Shown in pieces: positions 24,871 through 35,222 of a DNA stretch of 64,000 nucleotides. The DNA is from Sepiola atlantica (Eukaryota; Mollusca; Cephalopoda; Sepiida; Sepiolidae). The notes beneath the pieces were generated by a model that worked only from the letters and a program-made list of their open reading frames with translations, was not told the origin of the DNA and ran no database searches. Made by a program: the position numbers and the translations under genes. The stretch covers positions 106,568,583 through 106,632,582 of the forward strand of contig OY744532.1 in the NCBI GenBank assembly GCA_963556195.1. Direction: 5' to 3'. Each line of letters starts with the position of its first letter. Within the stretch, counting starts at the first letter, position 1.

Positions 24871-25438
24871 GTGTGCTTGTATTTTAAAAGTACGAAAAAA
24901 GTTGTTTTTTTTGTCTTTTACTGTTTGAGATGTAAATAAGGGGCAGTAACTCTTACTTTGATTATTGCGTTGAGAGTCATAAGTGTGCACTCTGATTTTA
25001 TGTAAGCAAAATCAGCTTTTCCACGCGCCCATAAGCAAAACCAGCTTTTCCACGCGCCCATAAATAAATCAATTTTAATATTTCCCGAATAGGTAATTTT
25101 GATTTGTCAAATATACTTTTATGTCTAATCGACGTTTTACTTGCACATGTGCAACGCCAATTGAAGCCATCAGTTTTTACTAGTGATGGCACAGGTCGCA
25201 TCTCATGGCCACAGTTGCAGGTTTCTGCACCAGAAATAAGTCTGTGTGCTTGCAAAAAATCAATCTGTTTCGCACTGTCTGATGTAAAATATAGTATGTC
25301 TTCAAACTTGAAAGAGTTAAGATCCGAACACTTACGAGTCACAACACAATAATCAAAGTAAGAGTTACTGCCCCTTATTTACCTCCCATACAGTAAAAGA
25401 CAAAAAACTTTTTTTCGTACTTTTAAAATACAAGCAGC
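24871..25438. mobile_element. Merlin-like DNA transposon, internally deleted
   Basis: Inverted repeats of roughly 115 bases, with small indels, bound the element. The left side (24,873-24,990) has cttgtattttaaaagtacga, gtcttttactgt, taaataaggggcagtaactc and ttactttgattattg; the right side repeats these inverted at 25,320-25,436. The interior encodes only the N-terminal part of a transposase (separate entry), so the catalytic domain has been lost. The outer limits are approximate and no convincing 8-9-base target duplication was found. Confidence 0.7.
24998..25342 (-). pseudogene. Merlin/IS1016-type transposase, N-terminal fragment
   Basis: 114 codons from ATG 25,342. The start SFKFEDILYFTSDSAKQIDF, then LQAHRLI, a zinc-ribbon-like CNCGHEM (residue about 43) and WRCTC (about 64), SIRHKSIFDKSKLP and REILKLIYLW resemble the N terminus of Merlin-family proteins, in which a zinc ribbon precedes an ISXO2-like DDE domain. 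That DDE domain (about 150 residues) is missing. The C-terminal ARGKAGFAYGRVEKL is read from a local 32-base tandem duplication (gcttttccacgcgcccataa twice, 25,013-25,066). Non-functional. Family assignment is by memory of motif order, not a search. Confidence 0.65.
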
Positions 25439-25820
25439 GACGTGAGTTTAATAGGATCATTAAAAGTCAATTTATAGTTCAAATAAGACATACAGAGTTA
25501 TCATTCTTTACTCACTCTGGTTGCTTGATTCGTCAATAGGCCGGACCTGTATATTTGAATTTCTGCATTTTCGTACTGTAAGGAAAACGAGGAGCAGGAA
25601 AAAGAATTCCAAAGGCAGTCGGTTCGAGGAAATAAAACAAGATTACTCAGGGTGACTGAGTATTATAGCCTAGGTGATAACGTGATATAATTCAGTGGAT
25701 TGGATCGAGGTCGCGTGAAATAATCATAATAATCCCGTTTTTAATGCGACCGCGATTGTTTTGATTATTTCAAGTTGGAGACTAAAAATTGAAAATTGTA
25801 AATATTTGATTGCTTTTATT
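25439..25820. other. No gene seen
   Basis: Unassigned sequence between the Merlin remnant and the possible exon. Confidence 0.5.
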
Positions 25821-26003
25821 ATGACTTACGCAGATTTGAGCAATGTATTAAAAACAATTGTAGAATTACGTCACCGAGCGAGAAGGGATCGGGAAAACGC
25901 CAGAACAGACTTGACGATCGAAGCGAGCAAACGTTCCGCCTTTTTGCTCCCACCGGCTGGGGTTAAGGAGTTGAATGCATCTGTAAGGCAGTCGTGTAAC
26001 CAG
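25821..26003 (+). CDS. Possible isolated coding exon (61 codons, unknown)
   Basis: ATG at 25,821 opens MTYADLSNVLKTIVELRHRA, then RRDRENARTDLTIEASKRSA, FLLPPAGVKELNASVRQSCN and Q, ending exactly at CAG|gtaatg (26,003/26,004), a good 5' splice-donor match in phase 0. Unlike most open frames here it is not low complexity: it has a balanced residue mix, a basic/acidic helix-prone segment (RHRARRDREN) and higher GC than the flanks. No family is recognised. The frame continues only 9 codons into the putative intron before a stop. Alternatives are a retroelement fragment or chance. No partner exon was identified downstream. Confidence 0.25.
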
Positions 26004-26416
26004 GTAATGTCTACTTGCTTTAAATTGTAAGCTATATAAATAAAACGTTTCTTGATTTCGATTTGATGACCAGTAAAATAAGCAGACAACGTTACAGAAA
26101 TAAAGCTATTAGAATAGTAAATCATCCGCCATTTTGGGACCTCTACACTGAAGGGGCGGGATTTTGAAGCTAGTCAGGTGAAGCAGGGATATTTTTGTTC
26201 AGGAGATACAAGTTTCTTAAGTTCATCGTGGCACGTACAGTTCCGTCTATCGATTGGCCAAAGAGTAATGCATTCCATTTTGTCATTAAATCTCCTAAAA
26301 TGGTTCATATGCGCTAAAACATGAAATAAAATAATTTCTAACCCATAACTTCAGTTATGTGTGCATTCTGCATTAAATCAGTCGAATTCACTTCACCTTA
26401 TATTGTTCTTTCCAGC
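26004..26416. other. No gene seen
   Basis: Unassigned. Contains a short ggggcgggatttt stretch near 26,152 but no supported promoter. Confidence 0.5.
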
Positions 26417-26816
26417 TCAGCTGCCACATCTTGGGGACTTCACTTTAGAGCAGCATATCCTACCTTGACTGAGTCAAAAAATCGACTTCGCAATCTAAGT
26501 AAAAATGATCTCTTTTGATTCTTTAAAACCTTATTTTCACAGAAGAGTCGTTGCTAGTCTTTCTCTACTCCACCATTATTTCCAAGGAAGATGCTCGACT
26601 GAGCTCCAATCTCTGGTTCATCCTTGTAAAATATTCACAGCAAGAACTCGTTTTATTACCACAATGGAAAATAACTTTCTTTTCTCCTTCCATATGCCTA
26701 GCGACAGGTAGAATTTCCATGAACAGAGTTACTTTCCAAGGGTTTCCTATCCGTGGAACACGTTACTACGGGGTCGCTTGTGAAGGATTGTTAATTAATT
26801 ATTGTTATTCCTAGTT
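26417..26816 (+). mobile_element. LINE family B, ORF2 C-terminal fragment
   Basis: Translation in shifting frames gives RRVVASLSLLHHYFQGRCS, TELQSLVHP, then ARTR and FHMPSDR, corresponding to the block HRRxVASLSLxYRYYxGxCSxEL...RxTR that follows the reverse transcriptase in CR1/Jockey-like LINEs. Stops and frame changes show decay. A second copy with the same organisation follows at 26,840. Confidence 0.75.
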
Positions 26817-26839
26817 ATTAAACAGAGTATTGCTGCCAC

Positions 26840-27243
26840 ATCTGTGGAGGTGCCGCTCAAAAAACCCTTTCTTTGCCTTGACAGAGTACAAAATCCACTT
26901 AGGAATCTAGTGAGAAATTATCTATTCTCTTCCCTAAAACCCCTATCTCACTAAAGAGAGGTTGCTAGTCTCTCTCTACTCTCTTTTTATTTCCATGCAA
27001 GGTGCCCGACTGAGCTCTAATCTTTGGTGGTTCCTTGTAAGACATTCGCAGCAAGAACTCGCTTTGCTGCCACATCGAAAAAAGACTTTCCTTACTCCTT
27101 GCGTGTGGTCAACGTCAGGAAGAGTTTTCACGAACAGAACTTCTTTGAAAGTTTTTCGTCTGTGGAACACATAACCACAGGACTGCTTCCCAGCGGATTA
27201 CAACTAGATAGTCTTCAAATCCAATGTCAACAAATTCTCGTCT
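26840..27243 (+). mobile_element. LINE family B, ORF2 C-terminal fragment (tandem neighbour)
   Basis: Same segment as 26,417-26,816 (LVSLYSLFISMQGARLSSNL; then in another frame KTFAARTRFAATSKKDFP, VVNVRKSFHEQNFFESFSSV). It extends further, to a CFPADYNL-x-F-K-SNVN-like tail (agcggattacaactagatag ... tcaaatccaatgtcaacaaa) just before the (GAT)n tract. This tail is the usual C terminus of the family. Broken by frameshifts. Confidence 0.78.
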
Positions 27244-27256
27244 AAAACCGCCCATA

Positions 27257-27266
27257 GATGATGATG

Positions 27267-27336
<70 letters not shown>
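27257..27336 (+). repeat. (GAT)n trinucleotide tract
   Basis: About 25 GAT units with one GAG interruption. The poly-Asp and poly-His frames through it are artefacts. Confidence 0.97.
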
Positions 27337-27337
<1 letters not shown>

Positions 27338-27339
27338 CA

Positions 27340-27741
27340 ACAACAACAACAACACATGGAAGCACAAAACAACAGAACCGGGGAAATACAACCGCACGAG
27401 AGAGGCGCAAGCATAGGCTGACACCACGAAAATTATGGGCAGAGGATCGAGGAGGGAAAGCGCAAACCAGACCTCCACTGGAAGAGCGCGGACAGCTCTG
27501 GGACCGTGGGGAGGCTTGTTGCCACCCGGGCCCCAGAGGAGACCAATGGCCCTTATCACCGTGAAATCGGTGGTAGGTGGCTGTTGCGATACCGCAAGGT
27601 CATCAGCGTTGATGAACGAAAAGAGGTGGAGCATACTGGAAGTCTGAGGAGACTTGTTGCCACTCAGACTCCAGGGAATACCACAGGTTGTTGGCAGTGG
27701 GCGATCACTGACGATGACCAGTGTGATAACTTCTAGTGAGT
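27340..27741. other. GC-rich insert of unknown origin
   Basis: Starts with caacaacaacaacaac, then about 380 bases of much higher GC than the surroundings. Two related blocks, ggaggcttgttgccaccc and ggagacttgttgccactc, lie about 140 bases apart, so it has an internal duplication. Several overlapping 65-76-codon frames exist but none shows a motif. It separates the LINE C terminus from its probable 3' UTR. Confidence 0.5.
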
Positions 27742-27885
27742 AAATAATAATCGGTTAATAGCCTTGACCAATATTAGTACTCGCATAGTGTTCCTAATCT
27801 TTCGGCTAGCAATCATTGCCGCCTCATTCACATTTATCCTTGAGAGGCTCTTGACCTAGATAAGTGGTTACCCAATAGTACAAAA
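27742..27885 (+). mobile_element. LINE family B 3'-UTR-like fragment
   Basis: The block tccttgagaggctcttgacc, then tagataagtggttaccca, parallels tcctcgagtggcctttggac, then ttgataagcggttactcg at about 31,855-31,893 and the similar ends at 32,200-32,265, 51,495-51,560 (inverted) and 61,260-61,305. Confidence 0.6.
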
Positions 27886-28017
27886 TAAAAAAAGACAAAC
27901 ATCATTTTTGTCAACAGCAAAAATCAGCCGCAACGGTTATTAGGGTAACAATACTTGGCACCGCCCCAACTGATAAAAAAAATCTCATAGGAAACTAAGA
28001 TGATATCTGATAAAATA

Positions 28018-28066
28018 AGCATCGCCATCACCATCACCATCACCATCGCCATCACCATCTCCACGC
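28018..28066 (+). repeat. (CACCAT)n short tandem repeat
   Basis: About eight imperfect hexamer units (catcaccatcaccatcgcca). Confidence 0.85.
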
Positions 28067-28451
28067 CCGTCTCTTTCCTTACCCCGTCCGTTCCTGTCCA
28101 ATTGGGATCGCTGGCCTTCATAAACAGATCGTTACCGTCGCCGCCTCAACTTCTGAGCCTGTTCAATGTGACAGCTAAATCCAGGCACGCTTCGTCACGG
28201 GTAGTGCTAGAATTTGATTGGGACCCAACGGGTGGAGCGACGCAAGCAGGGCGTTCGCGTATCTAGTCCGTCTATTTCTTATTGGTTTCTTTCTTTTTTA
28301 TCTTAAACAATTATGTTATCCCTTTTTCTTTCATCATATTACTAGCTGGGATACCTATTCCAAAAAAGAATCGGATAAGTGGACTAAGGGGTTATTAAGT
28401 CTAATGGATATCATCGTGGATTATGACATGGATATATTATGACATGACAGG
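28067..28451. other. No gene seen
   Basis: A moderately GC-rich stretch to about 28,270, then AT-rich. Short frames only. Confidence 0.5.
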
Positions 28452-28477
28452 ATATATATATATATATAAATATATAT

Positions 28478-28516
<39 letters not shown>
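28452..28516. repeat. (TA)n/(CA)n microsatellite
   Basis: TA runs flanking a short (CA)n core. Confidence 0.95.
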
Positions 28517-28518
<2 letters not shown>

Positions 28519-28644
28519 TAGAAAGGAGTAGACACATTATAAACCATTGTTTCGTAAAGGTATAAACATTTTTTGAAAAACCATAACAATGTAATTTGTT
28601 GAAATAGATAAATAACATTTATTTATTTTAAATTTTTTCTAAAA

Positions 28645-28798
28645 AGATATTAATGTATTTTTTTATAAAAAATAGTTATGTATTTTTTTATAAAAAATAT
28701 TTATGTATTTTTTTATAAGAAAATATTCATGTATTTTTTTATAACAAATATTTATGTATTTTTTATAAAAAAATTTTTATGTATTTTTTTATAAAAAA
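28645..28798 (+). repeat. AT-rich minisatellite, about 26-29-bp unit
   Basis: Six imperfect copies of tttatgtatttttttataaa, each followed by a short A-rich linker (for example at 28,676, 28,703, 28,731 and 28,758). Confidence 0.9.
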
Positions 28799-28799
28799 G

Positions 28800-29702
28800 G
28801 TATGGTAGTTTAAAACAAATATCCAGTTTAAAAAAAAATCCTTTAGACTTACATGAGATATATACTCGGGCCTGGCAAGTGCAAATACTCGAAGTCAAGC
28901 ATCGTAAGCATAGAAAACAAAAACTACTGCCTTAGTAATGTATACTCTGCCTATTCATATTTTATCAATCGATCATGGTTTTATTTGTGTCCAAACCGGC
29001 AAATCTTTCACTGTTATATAGACTAGTTTTTCCTAATTCAAAGGATGCTTTCATTTTATGATAACACATACTACCATTTTTATATTGTTGAACTGAGTTT
29101 TTCCAGTCAATTTACTTCTGGATGTTGCGATTCCGTTTTACATTGTAAAATAAAAACAAGATCTCTCCCCCACGCAAAAAAACACACACCGCGGCCAAGT
29201 AAACAAGTCAGTGAGTATTACTCTCCTAATTTATTTCATTATGAAATTAAATTCCACCATAATGCATTTCGTTTTTTTCGTAAACAGGTCAGCCATTTAA
29301 TTATTGTTTTAAACTGTAAAAACAAAGCCTTCACCTGTCGCGCCATAAAAGACACACACATACCGCAACCAAGCAAACAACTTTTTTACAAATTTCTTTT
29401 TTAAAAGCTTAGTATTTTGGGTGAAAAGACTCTTTTCGGTCATTTCTGATTAATTTACTTTATTTCCTAAATTTTCTTCGGGCAATGCAGAGACGCCGAT
29501 CCCGTCAGTATTTTATCAAGTTGTGTTGTGCTTGTTTCCTCGTTGTAGATCATCCGGATAAATACAGCAGCATTGGACCCTTTAAGAAGTGCAAAGGAGG
29601 GCGGATCTTAATATTCTTCAAAGTTATAAAAAATATACTTTTATCCTGTAAACTGTGTCACAATAGTGCTCACTCAAATTTGTGCGTTTTTTTACATGGT
29701 CG
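28800..29702. other. No gene supported
   Basis: Open frames of 119 codons (29,045-29,404) and 101 codons (29,485-29,790) exist. The second runs into the telomere-like repeat. Two related blocks with taaaacaaagcc/taaaaacaagat then cgcaaaaaaacacaca and cgccataaaagacacac (29,145-29,215 and 29,310-29,385) show an internal duplication of about 165 bases. No conserved domain. Confidence 0.5.
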
Positions 29703-30216
29703 AACTCTAACCTTAACCTTAAGCCTAACTCTAACCCATAACCCTAACCCTAACTCTAACCTTAACCTTAAGCCTAACTCTAACCCATAACCCTAACTCT
29801 AACCCTAACCCTAATCCTAACCCTAACCCCTAACCCTAACCCTAACCCTAACTCTAATCCATAACCCTAACCCTAACCCTAACTCTAACCTTAACCTTAA
29901 GCCTAACTCTAACCCATAACCATAACCCTAACCCTAATCCTAATCCTAACCCTAACCCCTAACCTTAACCCTAACCCTAACTCTAATCCATAACCCTAAC
30001 CCTAACCCTAACCCTAACCCAAACCTTAACCTTAAGCCTAACTCTAACCCATAACCCTAACCCTAATCCGTACCCCTAACTTTAACCCTAACCCTAACTC
30101 TAATCCCTAATCCTAACCTTAACCCTAACCCTAATCCTAACCCCTAACCTTAACCCTAACCCTAACCATAAACCCTAACCATAAACCCTAATCCTAACCA
30201 TAACCCTAACCATAAC
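29703..30216 (+). repeat. Interstitial telomere-like (CCCTAA)n block
   Basis: About 510 bases of degenerate CCCTAA repeats (C-rich strand on plus). Variants include cttaaccttaagcctaac, taacccctaacc and aacccataacc. A longer unit (ctctaaccttaaccttaagc ... taacccataaccctaac) recurs at about 29,704, 29,755, 29,888 and 30,020. The block has therefore been amplified as a higher-order repeat and is not a fresh telomere end. TTAGGG is the metazoan telomere repeat (established). Confidence 0.93.
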
Positions 30217-31374
30217 TTTTTTCACGTGTGGAGAACCTATACAATTTGGTGGTTCTACTTCTAATCAAAACCTCGTTAAAGTCAGTTCTAAAGATTTAAA
30301 TATTGTAGAATCAAATCGCTACTTACCGACATAATGGGCTCTGATAGTTGATATAAATACTGCTTAATTCAAGCCAGACTTTTCCTTTGGATTATCCACT
30401 TCTGGACTAGCAGTCAATCAAAAAATAGAATGCACTATCTGATAGTAATAGAACAGCCCGGCCTTCTTATAAACCAGCTTACTAGTGTTCTTCTCAATGT
30501 ATTTGTTTGTAGCTCAATTAGTCAGACAGCTGAGAACTGACTATTATATTCCATAAGTGGAAGTTTAATGCTTTCTTGAGAAAACATTCATGAGTAAAAA
30601 TATAACCTCCTTTAAACGGTTTGCACAGGTAAATAATCATTCTTACCTAATAAGCTGGGTATACTGATGCTGGAACCGTGCTTTTCTGTAGGAGATAACT
30701 TCTACATATTTCGTACACTTAGTGGTTTTACTGTTATTTGTATCATGTGATCTTTGACCATGCGCGGTCGTTTTTTTAAATATAGTTTGTCAACCTGACA
30801 CAGTTAGATAGTTACAGTTTAAGAGTCACTCGTTCATAGCAACTGGCTTCATGCCTAAGGCAAATGTTGAATTTTTGTATTCATTGTTTTTTCAACAACA
30901 AAAAATACTTGTTTGTAAATTTTTATATATTTGTCTAAATAAACTCGTAACTTGACATCCTGATTCATGTGTAACTAGCACCAGGGCTGAACAAAGACAA
31001 CTTGCCGGGTCGTATTCTCAAGTAATTACATTACAGACGGGCAGAGAGACAGACATACACTAATCACCATAGATTGTCTTAATGGACATATGGCCACATC
31101 GATATGGATGTTGGTTAATATATATGCGAAAGTAATATAATTTAATAAAAAAAGAATTACGATTCGTGTGCGTCATGCAAAAGAAATCATTTTCAAAATG
31201 AAGGGGTCTTGTTTACCTTCTGACTAATGCATTATGGGCTTGTAATTTAAATAATTGTTTTAAATTTTTTAGCGACAGAACAGATACTACACTTTGAATT
31301 ATTTATTTTCCCAAAATATAAAAATGTACATTCAATACAAATTAAGTACAAAGCCAGCAAACTGTGGGATAATG
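30217..31374. other. No gene seen; possible decayed retroelement
   Basis: No ORF of note. Around 30,720-30,960 there is a TATA-like attttttaaatatag followed about 150 bases later by aataaactcg, reminiscent of an LTR. No second copy is present, so this is not called. Confidence 0.45.
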
Positions 31375-31470
31375 GGTATCGTTGGTCATCCTTGGTCTAT
31401 AGTTATAACAATGTCTATCTTACTCTTGACTAGAATCATTTCAGTCACCACAATACCACATTTGCGCATT
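31375..31470 (-). repeat. Dispersed repeat, inverted copy of 14,325-14,425
   Basis: Blocks cttactcttgactagaatcat and caccacaataccacattt are the complement of the 14.3 kb copy. Confidence 0.6.
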
Positions 31471-31679
31471 TAAGATATCCCCAACTAAATTGAAATTTTT
31501 ATTTTTCATAAATATGGTTATATGTACAGAAATTCACTGATACTACACTTTGATCTTAGAAATTAAAAAATATTTAGATACAATAACAATAATTATTACA
31601 GAAGACGAATGTGATCATTTGTTTCTCTGAGCAGCAGTTACTCTGACATTTATTTATTTACTTTTCTACAACCCGTCGG

Positions 31680-31905
31680 TAGAACACAATACCATGGGGA
31701 TGCTTCCCAGCTGACTACAACATGGTCCTTTTTAAGTCCAATGTTAAAAAATTCTTGTGGAGCCGTACTCTTAAATAATTAAATTTTGCACAGTTTCAAC
31801 CATCGTCATCAAGGTGCTGTCTCACCGTCCACCTGACAAACTCATTACTTCTTGTCCTCGAGTGGCCTTTGGACCTTGATAAGCGGTTACTCGTAAGTAC
31901 GGAAA
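31680..31905 (+). mobile_element. LINE family B 3'-end fragment
   Basis: Begins in the C terminus (gcttcccagctgactacaac, tttttaagtccaatgttaaa: CFPADYN-x-x-x-FKSNVKKFL) and continues into the 3' UTR with tcctcgagtggcctttggac and aagcggttactcgtaagta. It ends in an A-rich acaacaacaacag tail. Confidence 0.75.
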
Positions 31906-31924
31906 AAACAACAACAACAGAGAA

Positions 31925-32265
31925 GAACCTTTCTTTTCTTTCTCCATGTGCCTAACATCATGCGGAATTTCCATGACCATAGTTTATTTCCGAAAAACAT
32001 CCTATTTGTTGAACACGTTACCACGGGTTGCTTCCCCGTGGGCTACAACATGATCGTCTTCGAATTTAGTGTAAATAAACTTCAGTCATAAACTGTTCTG
32101 ATAAGTCATCACAATGTATTCATTCGATTCATTATTTCTAATCCTCTCATAATATTTATCATCATTCAACTCACAATGTGTCCATCTCATTAACCCGTAT
32201 CCTCGGGTAGGTTTTAGCCTTTATAAATGGTTCGTCATTAGTAAATAAAAAACATGTATAAACAA
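31925..32265 (+). mobile_element. LINE family B 3'-end fragment
   Basis: Second neighbouring copy: tttctccatgtgcctaac, ggaatttccatgaccatagt, gaacacgttaccacgggttg and gcttccccgtgggctacaac cover the last part of ORF2. Then cctctcataatatttatc and atcctcgggtaggttttag cover the 3' UTR. Its coding frame is interrupted. Confidence 0.75.
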
Positions 32266-32639
32266 AATGCCGTTGAAAAGTAATCTTTAAACTAGCCGAC
32301 ACTTATTTAAATAATGAAAACAATATAAGTCAGAAAAATATGCATGTAGGTGGTGTCCATTAGGTGTGTACATTTAGATTATCCGTTGTGATAAAAGTCT
32401 TATACAACTTTATCACGTTTCCTTTCCCTGAAGTCGTAATTAATCCCCAGGTAGAAATGTTTTAAGCGGCGACACCAACATTCCTTTCGTATATCTTATC
32501 TGTGCTTTTGAACATATTAGACAATGAACGGGAGAATGGTCAGACACAATCAACGGCCACGACATCCTCCTTGACCAATGGAATCAGCAGTTAAGCATCG
32601 CTCATTTCCGATGGTATAAAATTACTGCCCCTCGCGTTT
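32266..32639. other. No gene seen
   Basis: Unassigned AT-rich sequence. Confidence 0.5.
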
Positions 32640-32930
32640 ATTTATTTGGGTTTTTATTAGAAGCGCCCACGCATCTATAAAAGGCGCTCTGTTCGGCAGT
32701 ATATCTGATGACAGTCTGTCACGCTTGTAGAAAGACAGCGACTTTTGTAAAGATCCGTAAACACATAATATCCTTTGTATAAGAGCCTCACCAATAATGT
32801 AAAAATGAGTTTTGTTAAAAACAATAGACTGCCAGTAATGCGCAGTAGGCTCACATTCCCGTGACCTACTTTTCTGAGACCTGTCTAGACAATGTTGGGT
32901 TGTAGTGAAAATAAATTTACTTATAGGGAG
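32640..32930 (-). repeat. Dispersed repeat family R3, minus-oriented copy
   Basis: On the minus strand it reads aaaagtaggtcacggg, gcgcattactgg, attattggtgaggctctt, tacaaa, then agatgcgtgggcg. It matches 33,040-33,250 in inverse orientation and, more weakly, 62,245-62,370. The 105-codon minus frame (32,622-32,939) shows no motif. Confidence 0.6.
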
Positions 32931-33039
32931 GTAATCCATTTAAGTCATTGTATATTTATATAAAAAGACACAGATAGCTGTCTACAATTCCGCGATGCGC
33001 ATTACAGTGGCATTTATTCTGTATCTTGTACACCTTAAT

Positions 33040-33250
33040 TATAACCATAACCCGACGCACAAAAGTAGGTCAACGGTGTGTGCGCGAACTGTGCATGACT
33101 GGCGAGGCTATATATATAATTTTTACGAACCTATTCTTTCATTATTGGCGGGTCTCTTCTACAAAAGCACCGATATGTCTACGCATCTCCATAAGAGGCT
33201 ATGCATGTCTGTCGGTCAATCGACCCGTCAGTCTTTCATGCATTATTTAG
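33040..33250 (+). repeat. Dispersed repeat family R3, plus-oriented copy
   Basis: aaaagtaggtcaacggtgtg, gcatgactggcgaggc, attattggcgggtctcttct and acaaaagcaccgatatg. With the preceding minus copy it forms an inverted pair separated by about 110 bases. Short frames here have no recognised product. Confidence 0.6.
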
Positions 33251-33349
33251 AAATATAATTTCCATCGTTAAACCCGTTTTATTTTTAGATGAGTCGGATC
33301 TTTTGTAGATGGGTAATATATATGCATAACTTTATATATATAGAGAGAT

Positions 33350-34285
33350 CAATCAATGTGTGTTTATGTGTGTTTTATAGAAAGCGATATGTTAGCAGTT
33401 AGAACATTCACATAAGTTTAAAAAAGGAATTTAAAGACTTTATTTAAATCTTACTTCGATACCATCTGGGGTAACTGCGGTAATTATCCGTTAAGTCCAT
33501 GAAATAACTTAAATATATTGGAAAATAAAGTAACGAAATTCATTTTTTAAAATAGATCGTTTTCGCTTCATAAAACAAACAAAATTAAACAAATAATATT
33601 TCAGTGAAGAAAGTATTTTTTTAAAGTTTTAAAATTTTAATATTTATAACTTTGAAATTTTAAAATCAGTTAACATGACGCGATATTTTATTAAACAAAT
33701 GACATATTTATTAAATCATTTTTTTTTTTAATCCAAATTTTCGGTTTTCAAAAACCTTATTCATGGTACAGACAATATTTGTTTTCTTCTTTTTTTCATA
33801 GTTGAAGTCTTACGGCTTGGCCGAAGATCGATATCCAGGTGTTATGAAAATACTGTTTTTTTTATATGTCCGATTTGTAGTGTAGCGCACTGATCGGACA
33901 TATATAAAAAAAACGAAAATTTGGATAAAAAAAAAATGATTTAATAAATATTTAATTTGTTTAATAAAATCTCGCGTCATGTTAACTGATTCTAAAATTT
34001 CAAAGTTATCGTTCCAACGGCGCTTCTAAGCAGTAGTAACATTTAAATCTCATTTACTAATTATCTTTATTGGTAGTTTTTAAGATTTGTAATAAGTAGT
34101 TTTGAGAGAACAACACTGCACTGACAGTTTTTATTATTATTTGACGTCATATTGAAAATGGTATTTTAACAGTTCTTTTAAGGCAAAAAATCTAAACATA
34201 AATGTTTTTTTATTTGCTAAGAAATATTCCGACCAACAATACATCTCAATACGGGAAACGCCTGGGAATAGCGCTAGTATCTTTT
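33350..34285. mobile_element. Composite repeat with foldback core, copy 1
   Basis: Outer left part (tgttttatagaaagcgatat, acattcacataagttt, agtccatgaaataact, acgaaattcatt) and outer right part (ttattggtagtttttaagat, aaggcaaaaaatc, ccgaccaacaatacatctc) correspond in order to 46,955-47,180 and 47,930-48,245. The cores between them differ in the two copies. No ORF. Confidence 0.65.
33645..34009. repeat. Inverted repeat core, arms about 97 bp, with inner hairpin
   Basis: Left arm 33,645-33,743 (ataactttgaaattttaaaa, cagttaacatgacgcgat, atccaaattttcg) returns inverted at 33,914-34,009. In the loop a second hairpin pairs tttatatgtccgat (33,860s) with atcggacatatataaa (33,893-33,908). Confidence 0.92.
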
Positions 34286-34429
34286 GTATAAAGTAAAGTG
34301 AGATTTTCCCCTATTTCATTGACCGATATAGCTCTCTTAACAAAAGCTGCACATACAAATATGCGTCCGTATCGATTCAGTGATTCGCCATCGAAATGAC
34401 GTTATAGACAAAAGAAAATATGAAATAAA

Positions 34430-34620
34430 AACGAAGATCGGTGATTACATCGGCCGAAACATTGTGAGAACAGTAATCATAGCAATCCAAATAAAACAAA
34501 TGAAAAAGTAACATAAAATCAAGTTGATTCGATATAGATGCACCTGAACGAAGATCGGTGATTACATCGGCCGAAACGTTGTAAGAACAGTAATCATAGC
34601 AATCCAAATAAAACAAACAA
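34430..34620 (+). repeat. Direct repeat carrying catcggccgaaacgtt end motif
   Basis: The block cgaagatcggtgattacatc, then ggccgaaacattgtgagaac and agtaatcatagcaatcca, occurs at 34,430-34,503 and again at 34,549-34,620 (offset about 118). The same terminal motif ends the hAT-related elements at 38.8 kb and 62.5-63.0 kb. Confidence 0.9.
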
Positions 34621-35222
34621 AACCATATCAGGCGGTTATAAATAGTTGGAAATAAGTTGCAACCATGATCAGGTGTCAGGAATTTCAAAAGAAGAGAGAA
34701 AAAAACCTTAAATTAACCAACTCTAAAAAAAACTGAGTTTCTTCATATTCTTTTACAAAACGTTTTACATGATTTAAATGGCTTTGTTAATTACAAGTGG
34801 AAGACACAGATTGGCAAAAGGTCGTTGGTTAATGACACCGCTTTGTAAAGCGGCTAATTCACCAATCAAAAGCCGTAATGAGAAATGTGCTAACCCAAAG
34901 AAAGAGAGAGGAAAAAACAAGAAGAAAAAAAAATGAATGCCAAAGAAGTAAAACAATATAACTTATGACATCTATTATACAAAAGCTGAGTGAATCAACA
35001 TTTGTTCTCTAAGGCTTTGTTTCTACATGTTTTAATCACAGAAAATACATCGCTACCTTTTTGGTTGACTTCAAAATGTGTGCCACCCCTCCTACTCAAG
35101 TGGGACTCCCCCTTCTGAAGCTCTAACCTTAGCTCAGAAGGACTCTTAACCGTCTGAGAACAGAAACGGGCGATTAATAGTTGCTATGGCCAGATGGGGC
35201 TACAAAACCTACCCAACAATCA
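34621..35222. other. No gene seen
   Basis: AT-rich sequence. Contains gtgacaccgctttgtaaagc and gtgccacccctcctactcaa blocks of unknown origin. Confidence 0.5.

Noticed and set aside
25104..25352. Plus-strand 82-codon frame across the Merlin remnant
   Set aside because: It is the antisense of the better supported transposase fragment.
27224..27634. Poly-Asp and poly-His/poly-Ile frames
   Set aside because: Produced by the (GAT)n tract; residues outside it show no motif.
30690..30980. Possible LTR (TATA-like and AATAAA-like signals)
   Set aside because: No second copy, no primer-binding site or polypurine tract, no gag/pol frame nearby.
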